From Isosphaeraceae bacterium (GTDB taxonomy: Bacteria > Planctomycetota > Planctomycetia > Isosphaerales > Isosphaeraceae), in NCBI GenBank assembly GCA_025356435.1, contig JANXSY010000122.1:1-38578 (forward strand): a DNA stretch of 38,578 nt, written 5' to 3'. The first letter of the stretch is position 1; every line of letters begins with the position of its first letter. A model generated the notes under the pieces. That model was not told the DNA's origin, ran no database searches, and saw only the letters and a program-made list of their open reading frames with translations. Both the position numbers and the translations under genes were made by a program. Of this stretch, positions 1 to 9,600 are shown piece after piece.

Positions 1-24
1 CCCTCCCCCACAAGTGGGGAGGGG
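1..24. repeat. GC-rich hairpin at window edge
   Basis: A C-rich arm (CCCTCCCC, one extra C, AC) is followed after two bases by its complement GTGGGGAGGG, so the first 24 bases can form a near-perfect stem. It may be truncated by the window edge. Such CCCTCCCC/GGGGAGGG hairpins could be a dispersed planctomycete repeat or the end of a terminator for a gene to the left. No T-tract follows, so a classical intrinsic terminator is not supported. Confidence 0.5.
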
Positions 25-170
25 ACCAGAGCGTTTCGACCAAACGAATTTTTCCTGTTCCCTTGAGACACCCGACCCCATGAAAGAAGCACGAGATCGA
101 TGCATGCGCCCAGTAATGGCCGGGCATTCCTCAAATTTCGCCAATCACTCAGAATTAAGACTTTCAGAGC

Positions 171-215
171 AAGCCAATCCGGGTTCCCGGTCGAGATGCG
201 CCGACCGAAGCCAAT
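171..215 (+). repeat. 45-bp direct repeat, copy 1
   Basis: This 45-bp segment is repeated exactly at 285-329, offset by 114 bp. It begins AAGCCAATCCGGGTTCCCGG and ends CCGACCGAAGCCAAT, so it contains one full inter-decamer unit of the surrounding cluster plus its two bordering decamers. Confidence 0.85.
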
Positions 216-284
216 GCGGATCGCCGCCTCGGATGTGCCGACCGAAGCCAACTTGGTCGGTGCCCCTGCCTCGTCGACGAAACG

Positions 285-329
285 AAGCCAATCCGGGTTC
301 CCGGTCGAGATGCGCCGACCGAAGCCAAT
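285..329 (+). repeat. 45-bp direct repeat, copy 2
   Basis: Exact second copy of the 45-bp segment at 171-215. The identity of the two copies, against a divergent unit between them, suggests recent duplication within the cluster or gene conversion. Confidence 0.85.
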
Positions 330-506
330 CGCCGCAATCCGACCGAACGAAGCCAATCACCGTGCGGGAAGTCTGGCAAGACGGATGATCCCGATCGAAA
401 ACAGAGTTCAGATTCTACCCTTTTGATGATTGACTCACCCCCCGCGTCGGCTCGATAATCCGGGCCGATTATCAGCCTGATGCAGAACTCGGGAGCCCCT
501 TGACCC

Positions 507-1835
507 ATGTCGCTCGAGCCAATCCCCGGTACGAAATTCACCTACGAATTGATCTGCTTCGATTCCTTTGGCAACGAACGGATCGACCCCGACGGCCGGG
601 CCAGCGACCGGGTCGAGACGATTGTCGGGTCTCGGGGCGTGACCGACGTCTTCGTCTTCAGCCACGGCTGGATGGGCGACGTTCCCGCTGCGAAGGCTCA
701 GTACGGTGCGTGGACCACCGCGATGGTCGGTTGCGAGCGGGATATCGCCCGGATGGTCGAGGCGCGGGGCGGTACGTTCGACCCGATCATGATCGGGCTG
801 CATTGGCCCAGCCTGCCCTGGGGTGATGAAGCCGTCGCGGGCGAAGCCCCTTCCTCGTCGTTCGCGGTCGAGGGCGGCCTGGAGGACGACCCGGTCGAAG
901 CGACGATTGCCGAGTATGCATCGACCATCGCCGACACCCCGAAAGCCCGCGCGGCGCTGCGGACGATCGTCGAATGGTCGATGGATAATGCCCTGGTGCG
1001 CAACCTGCCGCCGGAGGTCGTTGCGGCATACGCGTCGCTGAACGCCGAGAGTGGGCTTGGCAGCGACGGCGAGGCCGGCGACCCGTCGAGCGACCGCGAA
1101 CCATTCGACCCGCAAGCGATCCTTGAGGGCGCGCACGACGACTCGGTGAGCTTCGCCATCCCTGGGATCGGCCTGTTGCTCGCCCCGCTCCGCACGATGT
1201 CGTTCTGGAAGATGAAAGACCGCGCCCGCCATTTCGGCGCGACGGCGGGCGCTGAGCTGATCGCCCGCCTCCAACGCGCCTCGGCGACGGCCCGGTTCCA
1301 CCTGATGGGCCACAGCTTCGGCTGCATCGTCGTCTCGTCGATCCTCGCGGGACGCGACGGTCATGGCGAGATGGTCCGGCCGGTCGAGTCGGTCATGCTG
1401 TCCGAGGGGGCCCTCTCGCTCTGGTCGTATTGCGACGACATCCCCACCGCGCCCGGCAAGCCGGGTTACTTTCGCGCCGCCGTGAACGGCCGGGTGAAGG
1501 GGCCGATCCTCACGACCCAGTCCGAACTCGACTACGCCGTCGGCCGCTTATACCCCCTGGCGGCGGGGGTGGCCCAGCAGGTGACGTTCAATATCCCCGC
1601 CGCCCTTCCTCGCTACGGGGCCGTAGGCAGCTTCGGCATTCAAGGGTTGGGCGACCGCGCCGTCGACTCGACAATCCTGGGCGTCGACCAGGACTACGGG
1701 TTCCTCCCCGGTCTGATCTACAATATCGAGAGCAGCTCCGTCATCAAAACGCTCAACGGCCTGAGCGGTGCCCACTGCGATATCGCCCACCCCGAGATCG
1801 CCCACGCCGTCTGGGAGGCCGCTCGCGTCTGCTGA
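507..1835 (+). CDS. alpha/beta-hydrolase fold protein
   Basis: A 442-residue protein with the hallmarks of a serine hydrolase of the alpha/beta fold. Residues 49-55 (FVFSHGW) look like the strand and turn forming the oxyanion hole. GHSFG at 268-272 is the nucleophile elbow, with Ser270 as the predicted nucleophile. A C-terminal His within SGAHCDIAHPE (about residue 423) is a candidate for the catalytic histidine. A long insertion (about 105-240) separates the two halves and may form a lid. No signal peptide or membrane segment is visible, so a cytoplasmic location is likely. ATG is preceded by GGGAG about 12 bases upstream. The gene is convergent with the porin gene. Substrate cannot be predicted; it could equally be an esterase, lipase-like or peptidase enzyme. 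Confidence 0.8.
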   Translation: MSLEPIPGTKFTYELICFDSFGNERIDPDGRASDRVETIVGSRGVTDVFVFSHGWMGDVPAAKAQYGAWTTAMVGCERDIARMVEARGGTFDPIMIGLHWPSLPWGDEAVAGEAPSSSFAVEGGLEDDPVEATIAEYASTIADTPKARAALRTIVEWSMDNALVRNLPPEVVAAYASLNAESGLGSDGEAGDPSSDREPFDPQAILEGAHDDSVSFAIPGIGLLLAPLRTMSFWKMKDRARHFGATAGAELIARLQRASATARFHLMGHSFGCIVVSSILAGRDGHGEMVRPVESVMLSEGALSLWSYCDDIPTAPGKPGYFRAAVNGRVKGPILTTQSELDYAVGRLYPLAAGVAQQVTFNIPAALPRYGAVGSFGIQGLGDRAVDSTILGVDQDYGFLPGLIYNIESSSVIKTLNGLSGAHCDIAHPEIAHAVWEAARVC

Positions 1836-1942
1836 TCCGATCCAATGGAGTACGATCAGTGAACAAAAATTTGGACGTTATATTTGATTGATATGATCAA
1901 GTCAGTGCTTTAAAAACATCGGAGCGTGCTGATCGCGTGAGA

Positions 1943-3595
1943 TTAGAAGTAGAGCTGGAGCCTGGCCCACATCAGGTCGCTGCTCTTCTGAAGCCCGCCG
2001 GGCCGATAGTAGACCGGCTGGCCGAACTCAGCATGCTCCCAATCGAAGAAGACTCGTACATACTTATTTAGATACCAGTTCAGGCCCACGTCGATAAGGT
2101 TGACGTGGTTTGTCCAGAGGTTGGGGTCGGCCAGGCCGCTGGTGAAGACCTGGTTGCCGATATTGACCGTGCTGAATCGGACGGTTGGCTCGAACGCACC
2201 GAGGCCGAATTTTCCCTTGCGGAGGTCGAACGGCTTGAGAGGGTCGATCATCGCCCGCTCGCGGATTGTCTCCCCGGTCAGGATGTAGGCCGCCTGGATG
2301 AAATAGCCGCCGACGGGCACCTTGACCGACTGATGGCCCGCGCCGTTGATCTGATAGCTGTCGAACCCCGAGTCCCACGAGCCTAGCACGGAGAGGCCTT
2401 TATAGAAGTAGGCCAGATGTAGCTCATACAGTGATCGGATGCCACGCTCTCGGACGTTGTTGTTGAAGGCCAGGAATGGGACCGAGGAGGTTGCCGTGCC
2501 GTCGACAGCATTTGCCACCGAGGATGACGGTTGCTGATTCGTTCGGAGCACCGCCGGGGTGAGCGGGTTGTCCTGATCGCCGTAATCGAGCGACCCGCCG
2601 AAATTCAGGTCTCTGAGGAATGAGCCTTCCCACTTCTCAAACGGCTTGAAGTTGACGAAGGCCATCACGTCCTTCGCGCCGTTGAAGTCCTGGAACGAGT
2701 TCCTCGGGCCGTCGAAGACCCCGACGGCATACTCCGCCCGCTTCTGGAACAACTCGCCCCAGCCCATCAGGCCGACCTGGCGGTTGCCCTGAAAGTTGAC
2801 GTTATAGATCGACCGCTCGGGGGCGATCTGGTTATAGACGTTGAGCTTGTAAAACTCATAGGTATAAGGGGTCTTGAATCGTCCAACTCGGAGCTGGAAC
2901 CGGTCGTCGTAGCCGAAGTTGAGATAGGCGTTCAGGAGGTTGAGCACGCCGAAGGCGTCCTGGACCGAGATCTGGTACTGGATCGGCTTGCTGAGCCGGC
3001 CGTCGAAATAGAGGCGGGTTCGGGGGACGACGAACGAGTTATTGAGCGGGGTCGGCCCCACCTGCGAGTAGACCTTCGAATCGGCCTGGACGAGGCCCCT
3101 GACCTTGAGTTGCAGCTCGTCGTCTTCGGTCGCAAACTGGAACCCGCCCGCCTCGTAGTTATATCCCGTCTTGAGCTTGACCAGCCCGAGCCGGCGATTA
3201 CCGACCTGCTGGGCCTCCGCGCGGTTACGCACTCCGCCGCCGCCGACAAACGTATTGACATCATTGCCGAGACCACGCGCGGTGGGGCTAGCCCCTGTTG
3301 ATGGACTTGCGGCCGAGGTTGCGGGCGTCGCGGGACGGCCTTCCACCCTCCGAGAGAGGTCGTCGTATTTTTTCGAAAGGTCCTGGAGATCTTCGCGGAG
3401 CCGCTTCGACTCCCCAGCGTCCTGGACGAGCTTCTTGTTCGTCTCTTCGAGGTCGCGGAGCCGTCGGACGAGGTCGCCCAACTCAGAGGCTGAAGGAGCA
3501 GGAAGCGTCGGCGACGGTGGCGCAGGGGTCGTCTGGGCGACTGCGGCCATACCCCAAATGGCTGTGAGAGCGAGGGCGAAGGTCAGACGTTGCAT
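1943..3595 (-). CDS. OprP/OprO-like outer-membrane porin
   Basis: A 550-residue secreted protein matching the phosphate-selective porin O/P type. Residues 1-20 form a signal peptide (MQRLTFALALTAIWGMAAVA). A Pro-rich linker and a coiled coil rich in Leu, Arg and Glu follow (about 35-85). The remainder is a beta-rich barrel with phrases typical of the family, such as VGRFKTPYTYEFYK and FDGRLSKPIQYQIS, and it ends in an aromatic residue (LQLYF), as outer-membrane barrels usually do. The open frame extends 31 codons further upstream, but the start chosen puts the signal peptide at the N terminus. A periplasmic coiled coil before a barrel is common in planctomycete porins and may contact the wall. 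It is divergent from the creatininase-family gene. Phosphate specificity is family lore and not shown by the sequence. Confidence 0.85.
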   Translation of the reverse strand: MQRLTFALALTAIWGMAAVAQTTPAPPSPTLPAPSASELGDLVRRLRDLEETNKKLVQDAGESKRLREDLQDLSKKYDDLSRRVEGRPATPATSAASPSTGASPTARGLGNDVNTFVGGGGVRNRAEAQQVGNRRLGLVKLKTGYNYEAGGFQFATEDDELQLKVRGLVQADSKVYSQVGPTPLNNSFVVPRTRLYFDGRLSKPIQYQISVQDAFGVLNLLNAYLNFGYDDRFQLRVGRFKTPYTYEFYKLNVYNQIAPERSIYNVNFQGNRQVGLMGWGELFQKRAEYAVGVFDGPRNSFQDFNGAKDVMAFVNFKPFEKWEGSFLRDLNFGGSLDYGDQDNPLTPAVLRTNQQPSSSVANAVDGTATSSVPFLAFNNNVRERGIRSLYELHLAYFYKGLSVLGSWDSGFDSYQINGAGHQSVKVPVGGYFIQAAYILTGETIRERAMIDPLKPFDLRKGKFGLGAFEPTVRFSTVNIGNQVFTSGLADPNLWTNHVNLIDVGLNWYLNKYVRVFFDWEHAEFGQPVYYRPGGLQKSSDLMWARLQLYF

Positions 3596-3788
3596 GCCGT
3601 TTTCATCTCTGCAAAGTCCCCAGGTCGCGAGCCATCGGCGCCGGCACATTTGAGGAATGGCACCGGTCACCAACCTTACAATCGACACAACGCGGGCAAA
3701 GCTTCAGGATTTCCTGACGTTGGGCGCGTCCCGTCGGCACTGGTAAGATCCTCGGTACGCAGACCCTAACCCTCTCGGGAGCGATGAT

Positions 3789-4664
3789 ATGGCGAGTAAG
3801 GCCCTGACCGAATACCGGTACGAGAAGCTAACCTGGCCCGAGATGAACGACGCGATCGAGGCGGATCAGGTCTGCATCGTCCCGTGCGGGGCCGTCGAGC
3901 AGCACGGGCCCCACCTCCCGCTCGACGTCGATCTCGTCTGCCCCACCGGAATCGCCTACGGCGCGGGCCGCGAGGTCCCCGACAAGCTGCTCGTCTTGCC
4001 GATCGTTGCCTACGGCTATACCGGGCATGTGATGGACTTCCCGGGGACCATCAACACCGACTATGAACACTTCATCAACCAGGTTCTCGACATCACCAAG
4101 AGCCTGGCTTATCACGGCTTCAAGAAGATCATCCTTCTCAACGGTCACGGCTCGAACATGCCGAACCTCGACCTCGCCGCGCGACGGACGAACCTCGAAA
4201 CCGACGCCGAATGCACCGTGATCTCCTGGTGGAACCTGCTCACCGTCGACAAAACCTTTCTCCCCCGATGGCGTGAGAGCAAGTTCCCCGGTGGCTGCTC
4301 ACATGCCTGCGAGTTAGAGACTTCGCTCTATCTCTATCTCGACGAAGGAAACGTTCGTAAAGACCTGATCAAGTCGGGAACCATCAGCTTCAATGACGAG
4401 GACAACCCGTTCAACTGGGTCGATCTCTTCGCTGCCGGCCCCGCGACAGTCGTCTCGTGGACGAGCAGTTATTCCGGCACGGGCGTGCTCGGAGACGCCG
4501 AAAAGGCCAGCCCCGAGAAGGGCCTCGAAGCCTATGAGGAGTGCGTCAAACAACTCATCCGTTACGTCACCTATTTCAAAAACCGTCCCAAGGACAAACG
4601 CATTGACCTCCACCGCCGCCCGCCCACGATGCCCCTGCCCTGGGGCCAACGACCGATCTCTTGA
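3789..4664 (+). CDS. Creatininase-family amidohydrolase
   Basis: A 291-residue protein with the creatininase fold. CGAVEQHGPHLPLDVDL at residues 33-49 supplies the family's metal ligands (predicted Glu37, His39, Asp48). NGHGSN at 118-123 supplies His120, and HACELETS at 172-179 matches the conserved HAGExE-type motif. Members are metal-dependent hydrolases acting on cyclic amides or related C-N bonds, including creatininase and MftE-like peptidases. No mycofactocin genes are nearby, so a specific substrate is not supported. The length fits the family. ATG is preceded by GGGAGCG. It is divergent from the porin gene, with about 190 bp between starts holding both promoters. Confidence 0.87.
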   Translation: MASKALTEYRYEKLTWPEMNDAIEADQVCIVPCGAVEQHGPHLPLDVDLVCPTGIAYGAGREVPDKLLVLPIVAYGYTGHVMDFPGTINTDYEHFINQVLDITKSLAYHGFKKIILLNGHGSNMPNLDLAARRTNLETDAECTVISWWNLLTVDKTFLPRWRESKFPGGCSHACELETSLYLYLDEGNVRKDLIKSGTISFNDEDNPFNWVDLFAAGPATVVSWTSSYSGTGVLGDAEKASPEKGLEAYEECVKQLIRYVTYFKNRPKDKRIDLHRRPPTMPLPWGQRPIS

Positions 4665-4787
4665 ACACAAAAGCCGATGATTCCACGGGGAACAAAAGTC
4701 ACGACGGCGGGAATTGCATCAATGGCTGTCAAACGTCCCCCAATGCGAGTCGCTCCTTGACAGAAACCGACTTCAATTTTCATTCGT

Positions 4788-6134
4788 TTATGCGGGAAGA
4801 CTCTCGTCTTCGATCATAGCTAAGGGCCGAGAGGCATCCACGAAGAGCCAGGCGAGAGCCCCTGCGGCGTAGACGGCGGAGAAGATGAGGAAGGGGGTCG
4901 TGCCGTCGCCCGCTTTGAGGAGGCGGCCGGTGATGATGGCCATACTCGCACCCGTAAAGCTCGCGGTCATGTTCATCATCCCGGCAAGGGTGCCGGCGTG
5001 GCGCTCGCCGATGTCGGCCGCGGTGGCCCAGGCGGGGGCCATCGCGAAGTCGTTGCCGGCGAATGTCAGGCAGAGCAAGACGGCGAGCCAGAAGGGGTCG
5101 CTCACGCGGAGCGTCGCCAGGACGGCCAGGCTGGCGACCGCGAGGCCCGATGCGCCGATGAGCCGTCGGCCCCATCGACGATTGCCCGTGCGTCTGATAA
5201 TAAGATCCGAGATCAATCCTCCGAGCACGCAGGCGAAGACCCCGCAAGCGAACGGGAGGGCATGGAGCCATTTCGCCGTGTCGGCGTCGAGGCCGCGATG
5301 GGTCCGGAGATAGGTCGGCAAGAGGGTGAGGAAGAAGTTGCCGCTATATCCGAGCGTTCCATAGGCGATGCAGAGTGCCCAGGCACTCTTCGATCGCGCC
5401 ATCGCCCGCCAGGGGGTGGCACCGATATCGCCGCCTCGCCCCGCACGGCCGCCGAGGATCAGCTTGCGTTCGGCCTGATTGACGTCTCGCATGTGCTCGG
5501 GATTGTCGCGGTACCAGGGGACGAACAGCCCCGCCCATCCGAGTCCCATCGCCGCGACGAGGACCAGGGGCGCGGGCCAGTGGCCGAACCAGGCGAAGAG
5601 CGGGACCAACATCAGCGGGGCGAGCATGCCGCCGAGCCGACTCGACATCCAGATCAGGCCTTGCGCGAAGCCTCGTTCGGTGGTCGGCATCCAGTCGGCC
5701 ATCATGCGTGAGAGGCTCGGGAACGTGCCTGCCTGGAACATCCCGAACGCAAACCGGAGCGTCACCAAGAGCCCCATTATGGCCAGCGACCCCTTCGGCA
5801 ACGAGGCGGCGAGCGCGACGGCGGCCGTCGCCAGCGACCCTCCCACCGCGACACTCGTCAGCGGCTTGCGGACGCCGTGCTTGTCGCCAAATATCCCCCA
5901 GGGGACTTCGAACAACCCATAAGCGATGAGGAACGTCGCCATGAGCGTGCCGATGTCGGACTCGTCAAGTCCGAGCGGTCCTCGGAACTCCGCAGACGCC
6001 GTTGCGAAGCCCACGCGGAGGATATAGGTGAGCACCGCGAGGACACAGGCCGACGCCAGAACCTGGAACCGCACGTTGGTCGGCCGGGGCGATCCCGGGC
6101 CAATCTCGGTCTCGATGGCGTCGAACTGCCTCAT
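4788..6134 (-). CDS. MFS transporter, anion:cation symporter type
   Basis: A 448-residue polytopic membrane protein with about twelve hydrophobic segments and an Arg-rich central loop (about 225-245). The N-terminal half carries GIFGDKHGVRKP between the second and third segments, which is the MFS signature GxxxDxxGxR. The opening NVRFQVLASACVLAVLTY resembles hexuronate/tartrate-type members of the ACS subfamily. It would carry a small organic anion across the inner membrane. It starts 24 bp after the release-factor-like gene and is the last gene of the run starting at 11053, so it may import or export a product of the neighbouring secreted enzymes; this is inference. GGAG lies about 11 bases before ATG. 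Confidence 0.85.
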   Translation of the reverse strand: MRQFDAIETEIGPGSPRPTNVRFQVLASACVLAVLTYILRVGFATASAEFRGPLGLDESDIGTLMATFLIAYGLFEVPWGIFGDKHGVRKPLTSVAVGGSLATAAVALAASLPKGSLAIMGLLVTLRFAFGMFQAGTFPSLSRMMADWMPTTERGFAQGLIWMSSRLGGMLAPLMLVPLFAWFGHWPAPLVLVAAMGLGWAGLFVPWYRDNPEHMRDVNQAERKLILGGRAGRGGDIGATPWRAMARSKSAWALCIAYGTLGYSGNFFLTLLPTYLRTHRGLDADTAKWLHALPFACGVFACVLGGLISDLIIRRTGNRRWGRRLIGASGLAVASLAVLATLRVSDPFWLAVLLCLTFAGNDFAMAPAWATAADIGERHAGTLAGMMNMTASFTGASMAIITGRLLKAGDGTTPFLIFSAVYAAGALAWLFVDASRPLAMIEDESLPA

Positions 6135-6158
6135 GGCGAAGACTCCGTCAAGACTCGT

Positions 6159-6665
6159 TCACGCTCGATACGCATGGAGCCCTTGCCCGACCCGCCTCGC
6201 GTTGATCGAGGCCAAGGCGCGGGGCTCGTCTCGGAGCAGGTTGATGAGTTGGGTCGTCGAACATCCCAAGAATTCGGCAGCGGCCTTGGCGTCGTCCCGG
6301 TGGGCGTTGATGGTGTCGAGGGCTTCGGCCAGCAAGGCGGGGTAGTCGTGGTGCGTCGGGTTGACTGACAGCTTGCCGCCTCGGCATCGCGTCCGCCAGA
6401 GGATGCTGGGGGATTCGGCCGGATCTCGGCGGACCTCAAGCGCCAGGAGCAGTCGGAGGCGGAAGAGGGCCTGTTCGCGATTCTTCCCTTGAGAGCGTTC
6501 CTCATTGGCCTCGGCGAGGAGGCCCGTCGGCCGATGGGTGAGGATGACGGCCGTCTCAACCTTGTTGCGATGCTGCCCCCCCGGCCCCGACCGACGGGTG
6601 AACCGCTGGTCGCACTCGTCGAGCAAGCGGTCGGCGTCGAGCGTGGCCGGGTGAACGGGCAACAT
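6159..6665 (-). CDS. Stand-alone GGQ peptide-release-factor-like protein
   Basis: A 168-residue protein that is essentially the catalytic domain of class I release factors. TRRSGPGGQHRNKVETAV at residues 23-40 contains the GGQ loop (29-31) that triggers peptidyl-tRNA hydrolysis. A basic helix with SQGKNREQALFRLR follows. The codon-recognition domains of RF1/RF2 are absent. This places it with ArfB-like or RF-H-like rescue factors, although its C-terminal half (about 95-168) is predicted globular and lacks the long basic tail expected of ArfB. It begins six bases after the stop of the heme protein and its own stop is 24 bp before the MFS gene, so it looks co-transcribed. It might rescue ribosomes on this transcript, but that is speculation. 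Confidence 0.85.
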   Translation of the reverse strand: MLPVHPATLDADRLLDECDQRFTRRSGPGGQHRNKVETAVILTHRPTGLLAEANEERSQGKNREQALFRLRLLLALEVRRDPAESPSILWRTRCRGGKLSVNPTHHDYPALLAEALDTINAHRDDAKAAAEFLGCSTTQLINLLRDEPRALASINARRVGQGLHAYRA

Positions 6666-6671
6666 ATCGGG

Positions 6672-9600
6672 TTATTTTCCGAGCGTCATCTGTGCCCGAG
6701 CAGTCGAGCCCGGGGCGTCCTGAAGTTCAAGCCGGAGCCCGTCGGAGGGTTGGCCGCCCTTCGGGAGCAAGAACGTGATCGTATGAACGCCTGGCTTGAG
6801 GTCGATATCGACCGTCCCCGCCGGTTCGACTCGGATCGCGTCGATCCAGAGTTTGAGGCCGGCGATCGTCGGGAGCTTGAACCGGACCTTGCCCGGAGTC
6901 GAGACCTCGACCTGGCACCGCGCCATGCTGACCTTCGGATTGTCGTGCGGTACCGGAAGCGTCGGCACGTCGTCGGCGGGAAGCAGGCCCGACACCTTCG
7001 CGTAGGCCGGTTTCCAGGGGAACTCCGGATGGTTCGCGACGAAGTCATAGCCCGAGATATGCAGGTGTTTGATCAACTCGTTGCGGGGCACGAGCACCTG
7101 CCAGCGCCGGGCGACCGGGGCCTTGCTCACCGAATAAGGGCCGACTTTTCCCAGCTCAGAGAGGAAGCGAACGAGGTCGACCAGTTCGGATCTTGTGAGC
7201 TGATCGGTCAGACCGGCGGGCATCAGCGAGCCGCCAATCTTCTGCTCCTCAATCGAGGCGACGGGGATCGTCACCTCGCGGTCCTCGGCGTCTCGGAGGA
7301 CGAGGTTGGTGTCGGTCTGACGGACCTTGAGGCCGGTGACGACCTTGCCGTCGCTGGTGGCGACGACGGTCGCGTGATAGTTCTCCTTGACGGCCTTCGC
7401 CGGTTCGAGGAGCGAGTCAAGGATGTAGTCGACCTGGGCACTACCGCCGAGCGATTCGAGGCCGGGACCGACCTGTCCCCCCGCTCCGGCGATGGCGTGG
7501 CACTTGAGGCACTGCAAGGCATCGCGACGGAAGACGGCCTCGCCCCGCGCGGGGTCGCCGACGAGGGACACGTCGGCCAGGAGCTTCTCGCGATCGGCTC
7601 CCATAAGCGGCTTGGTCGCCTCGGCGAGCTTCCCGGCCTTGGTCAGGGCCTCGACGAGCTTGGGCTCAGGACGGCCGGAGGTGCCGTTGAGCCGGAGGCC
7701 GAGCTTGGCGACGTCAGCCGCAACCGTCTTGCCCGCAAGCTCGCGAGCGAGCGACATCTGCCCGCCCTTGCGTCCGGCAAAGGCTTCGAAGATCGCGACG
7801 GAGGCGTCAGCGTCGGCATTGGCCAGATACGAAGCCGCAAGCTCGGCCGACTGGTCGAGGTTGATGGCGGAGAGCGCGACGATCGCCGGGCCTCGGACGG
7901 GCGACCCCTTTGAGGCCCCGATCTCTTCGAGAATCGCCCGGCTGGCGGGATCATTCAGCGCGGCAAGGCCGTCGATTGCGCCGAGCCGTGCCGAGATCGC
8001 GGCATCCTTCGCTTGCGCAAGGGCCTGAACACGCGGTTGCGCGGCGGCAACTCTCCACGCCCCGATTGCCCTCGCGGCGGCGGCCTTCACGGCGTCGTCT
8101 TTGGCATCGAGCAGCGCTGCGAGCCGGGCGAGGTCTCCCTTGGGCGTCACCTTCCGCTGCCGATAGGCCTGGGCAAGGGTGTCGAGCAGCGTGGCTCGCT
8201 GGGCGGCGGGCGACTTGTCGGACAGGGCCAGTTCGAGCGCCATCCCGAGTTCGTCGGGGCCGCCGAGTGACGCGATCAGGACGAGCGCCCGGGCCTGGGC
8301 CTCTCCGGCGAGTGTGCCCGACCGGAGTGCCTCGACCAGCGGCTTGGCGACGGCGGGCGAGCCAACCGCCGAGAGGGCGAAGACGAGCCGGTCGGGCTTG
8401 CCGCCGTCGTCGAACTTGCCCGCCTGGAGGGCTGGTAGCCAGACGCTTTGCAGGTCACGCGCTGTGAGCCAGATCGCGTAGTCAAGGAATTTATCGACCG
8501 GGCGATCGAGGGCCTGGAACGCGAGTTCGGCCGAGGCGACTTCGGGGATATGACCCAACACGCGGACCGCCTCAAGCCGGACGCGGGGATGGTCGTCGAT
8601 CACCCGAGGGGCCAGCAGGGCGAGCGGGTTGCTCAGCCGGTCCTTCCAGTGCTGCACGACCCGCACCGCCGCAGCCCGCACGCGCGGGTCGGCCGACGTG
8701 AGCAGCTTCGCGAGCAGGTCGGGCTCGGGGGTGTCGAGCGTCTGATAGGTCCAGAGGGCTTCGAGCCGATGGTGCTCGGCCTCGGGGTCAGCCGGGTCGA
8801 TCGCCTTCACCCATGCCGCAAGGTCGGGAAGCACGCTCGAACCACGTTCCTTGATGACGCGCTTGGCGAAGTGGCGGGTCCAGTCTTCGGGGGCCTTCAA
8901 CGCATCAAGGAGTGCGGGTGTCGTCGCATCGACGAGTCCCGGGCGGGCGACGAGCGGGCGGCCCTTGGCGGTGACTCGCCAGATCCGGCCGTGGGTGTGG
9001 TCACGCCTGGGGTCGCGGAAATCGACCTCGCCGTGCTGGATGATCGGGTTGTACCAGTCGGCGATATAGATCGCGCCGTCGGGTCCCATCTTGACGTCGA
9101 TCGGCCGGAAGGCCCCGTGGGTCGTCTTGATGAGTTCGGGCTGTTCACGCGACGAGAACGCCGCGCCGTCGTCGCTGAGGACGAACCGGCACACACGATG
9201 GCCCCGGAAGTCGTTCGTGATGAGGCTCCCCCGCCACGACTCGGGCAGGTGTCGGCCGCTCATCACTTCGAGCCCGCAGTGCTTCGGGCTGCCGGGATTG
9301 AGGCCTTGAAGGATGCGGACGGCGTCAGGCGCGGTGAAGTAATACGCGCCGGGGAGGACATAATTGATCCCCTCGCCGCCCGCGCCATCGGTGGCGAATG
9401 ACTGGCCCCAGCGGTCGACGTGGTGGCCCCAGGTGTTGACGAGACCTCGCATGAACACGTCGAGTTCCATCGTCTCAGGGCGGAACTGCCAGATCCCGCC
9501 GCCGCCCAGCCGCCTGACGCCGTGGGGCGTCTCGATGTGGCTGTGGATATAGATCGACTGGTTCATGTAGAGCTGGCCGTCCCCGCCCCACCGGAGGGTG

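Larger units (their letters stand above)
169..357. repeat. Cluster of six CGAAGCCAAT-type short repeats
   Basis: The decamer CGAAGCCAAT or a one-base variant occurs at 169-178 (GCAAGCCAAT), 206-215, 243-252 (ending AAC), 283-292, 320-329 and 348-357. Start-to-start spacings are 37, 37, 40, 37 and 28 bp. Three copies are preceded by GATGYGCCGAC. All frames stay open through the cluster, but the possible peptides are low-complexity and differ only by frame, so I do not call a protein. Apart from this cluster and the hairpin at the edge I see no gene in 1-506. Confidence 0.75.

Noticed and set aside
169..357. CRISPR-like array of short repeats
   Set aside because: The shared element is only about 10-20 bp, two of the 'spacers' are identical, spacings vary from 28 to 40 bp, and no cas gene is present.
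435..1364. Long open frame on the minus strand inside the hydrolase gene
   Set aside because: It is antisense to a protein with clear hydrolase motifs and has Arg/Asp/Gly-rich text with no family resemblance, typical of GC-rich shadows.
6489..7913. 474-codon plus-strand frame across the heme protein gene
   Set aside because: It is antisense to a well-recognised protein, lacks a ribosome-binding site and spans the boundary of two genes on the other strand.
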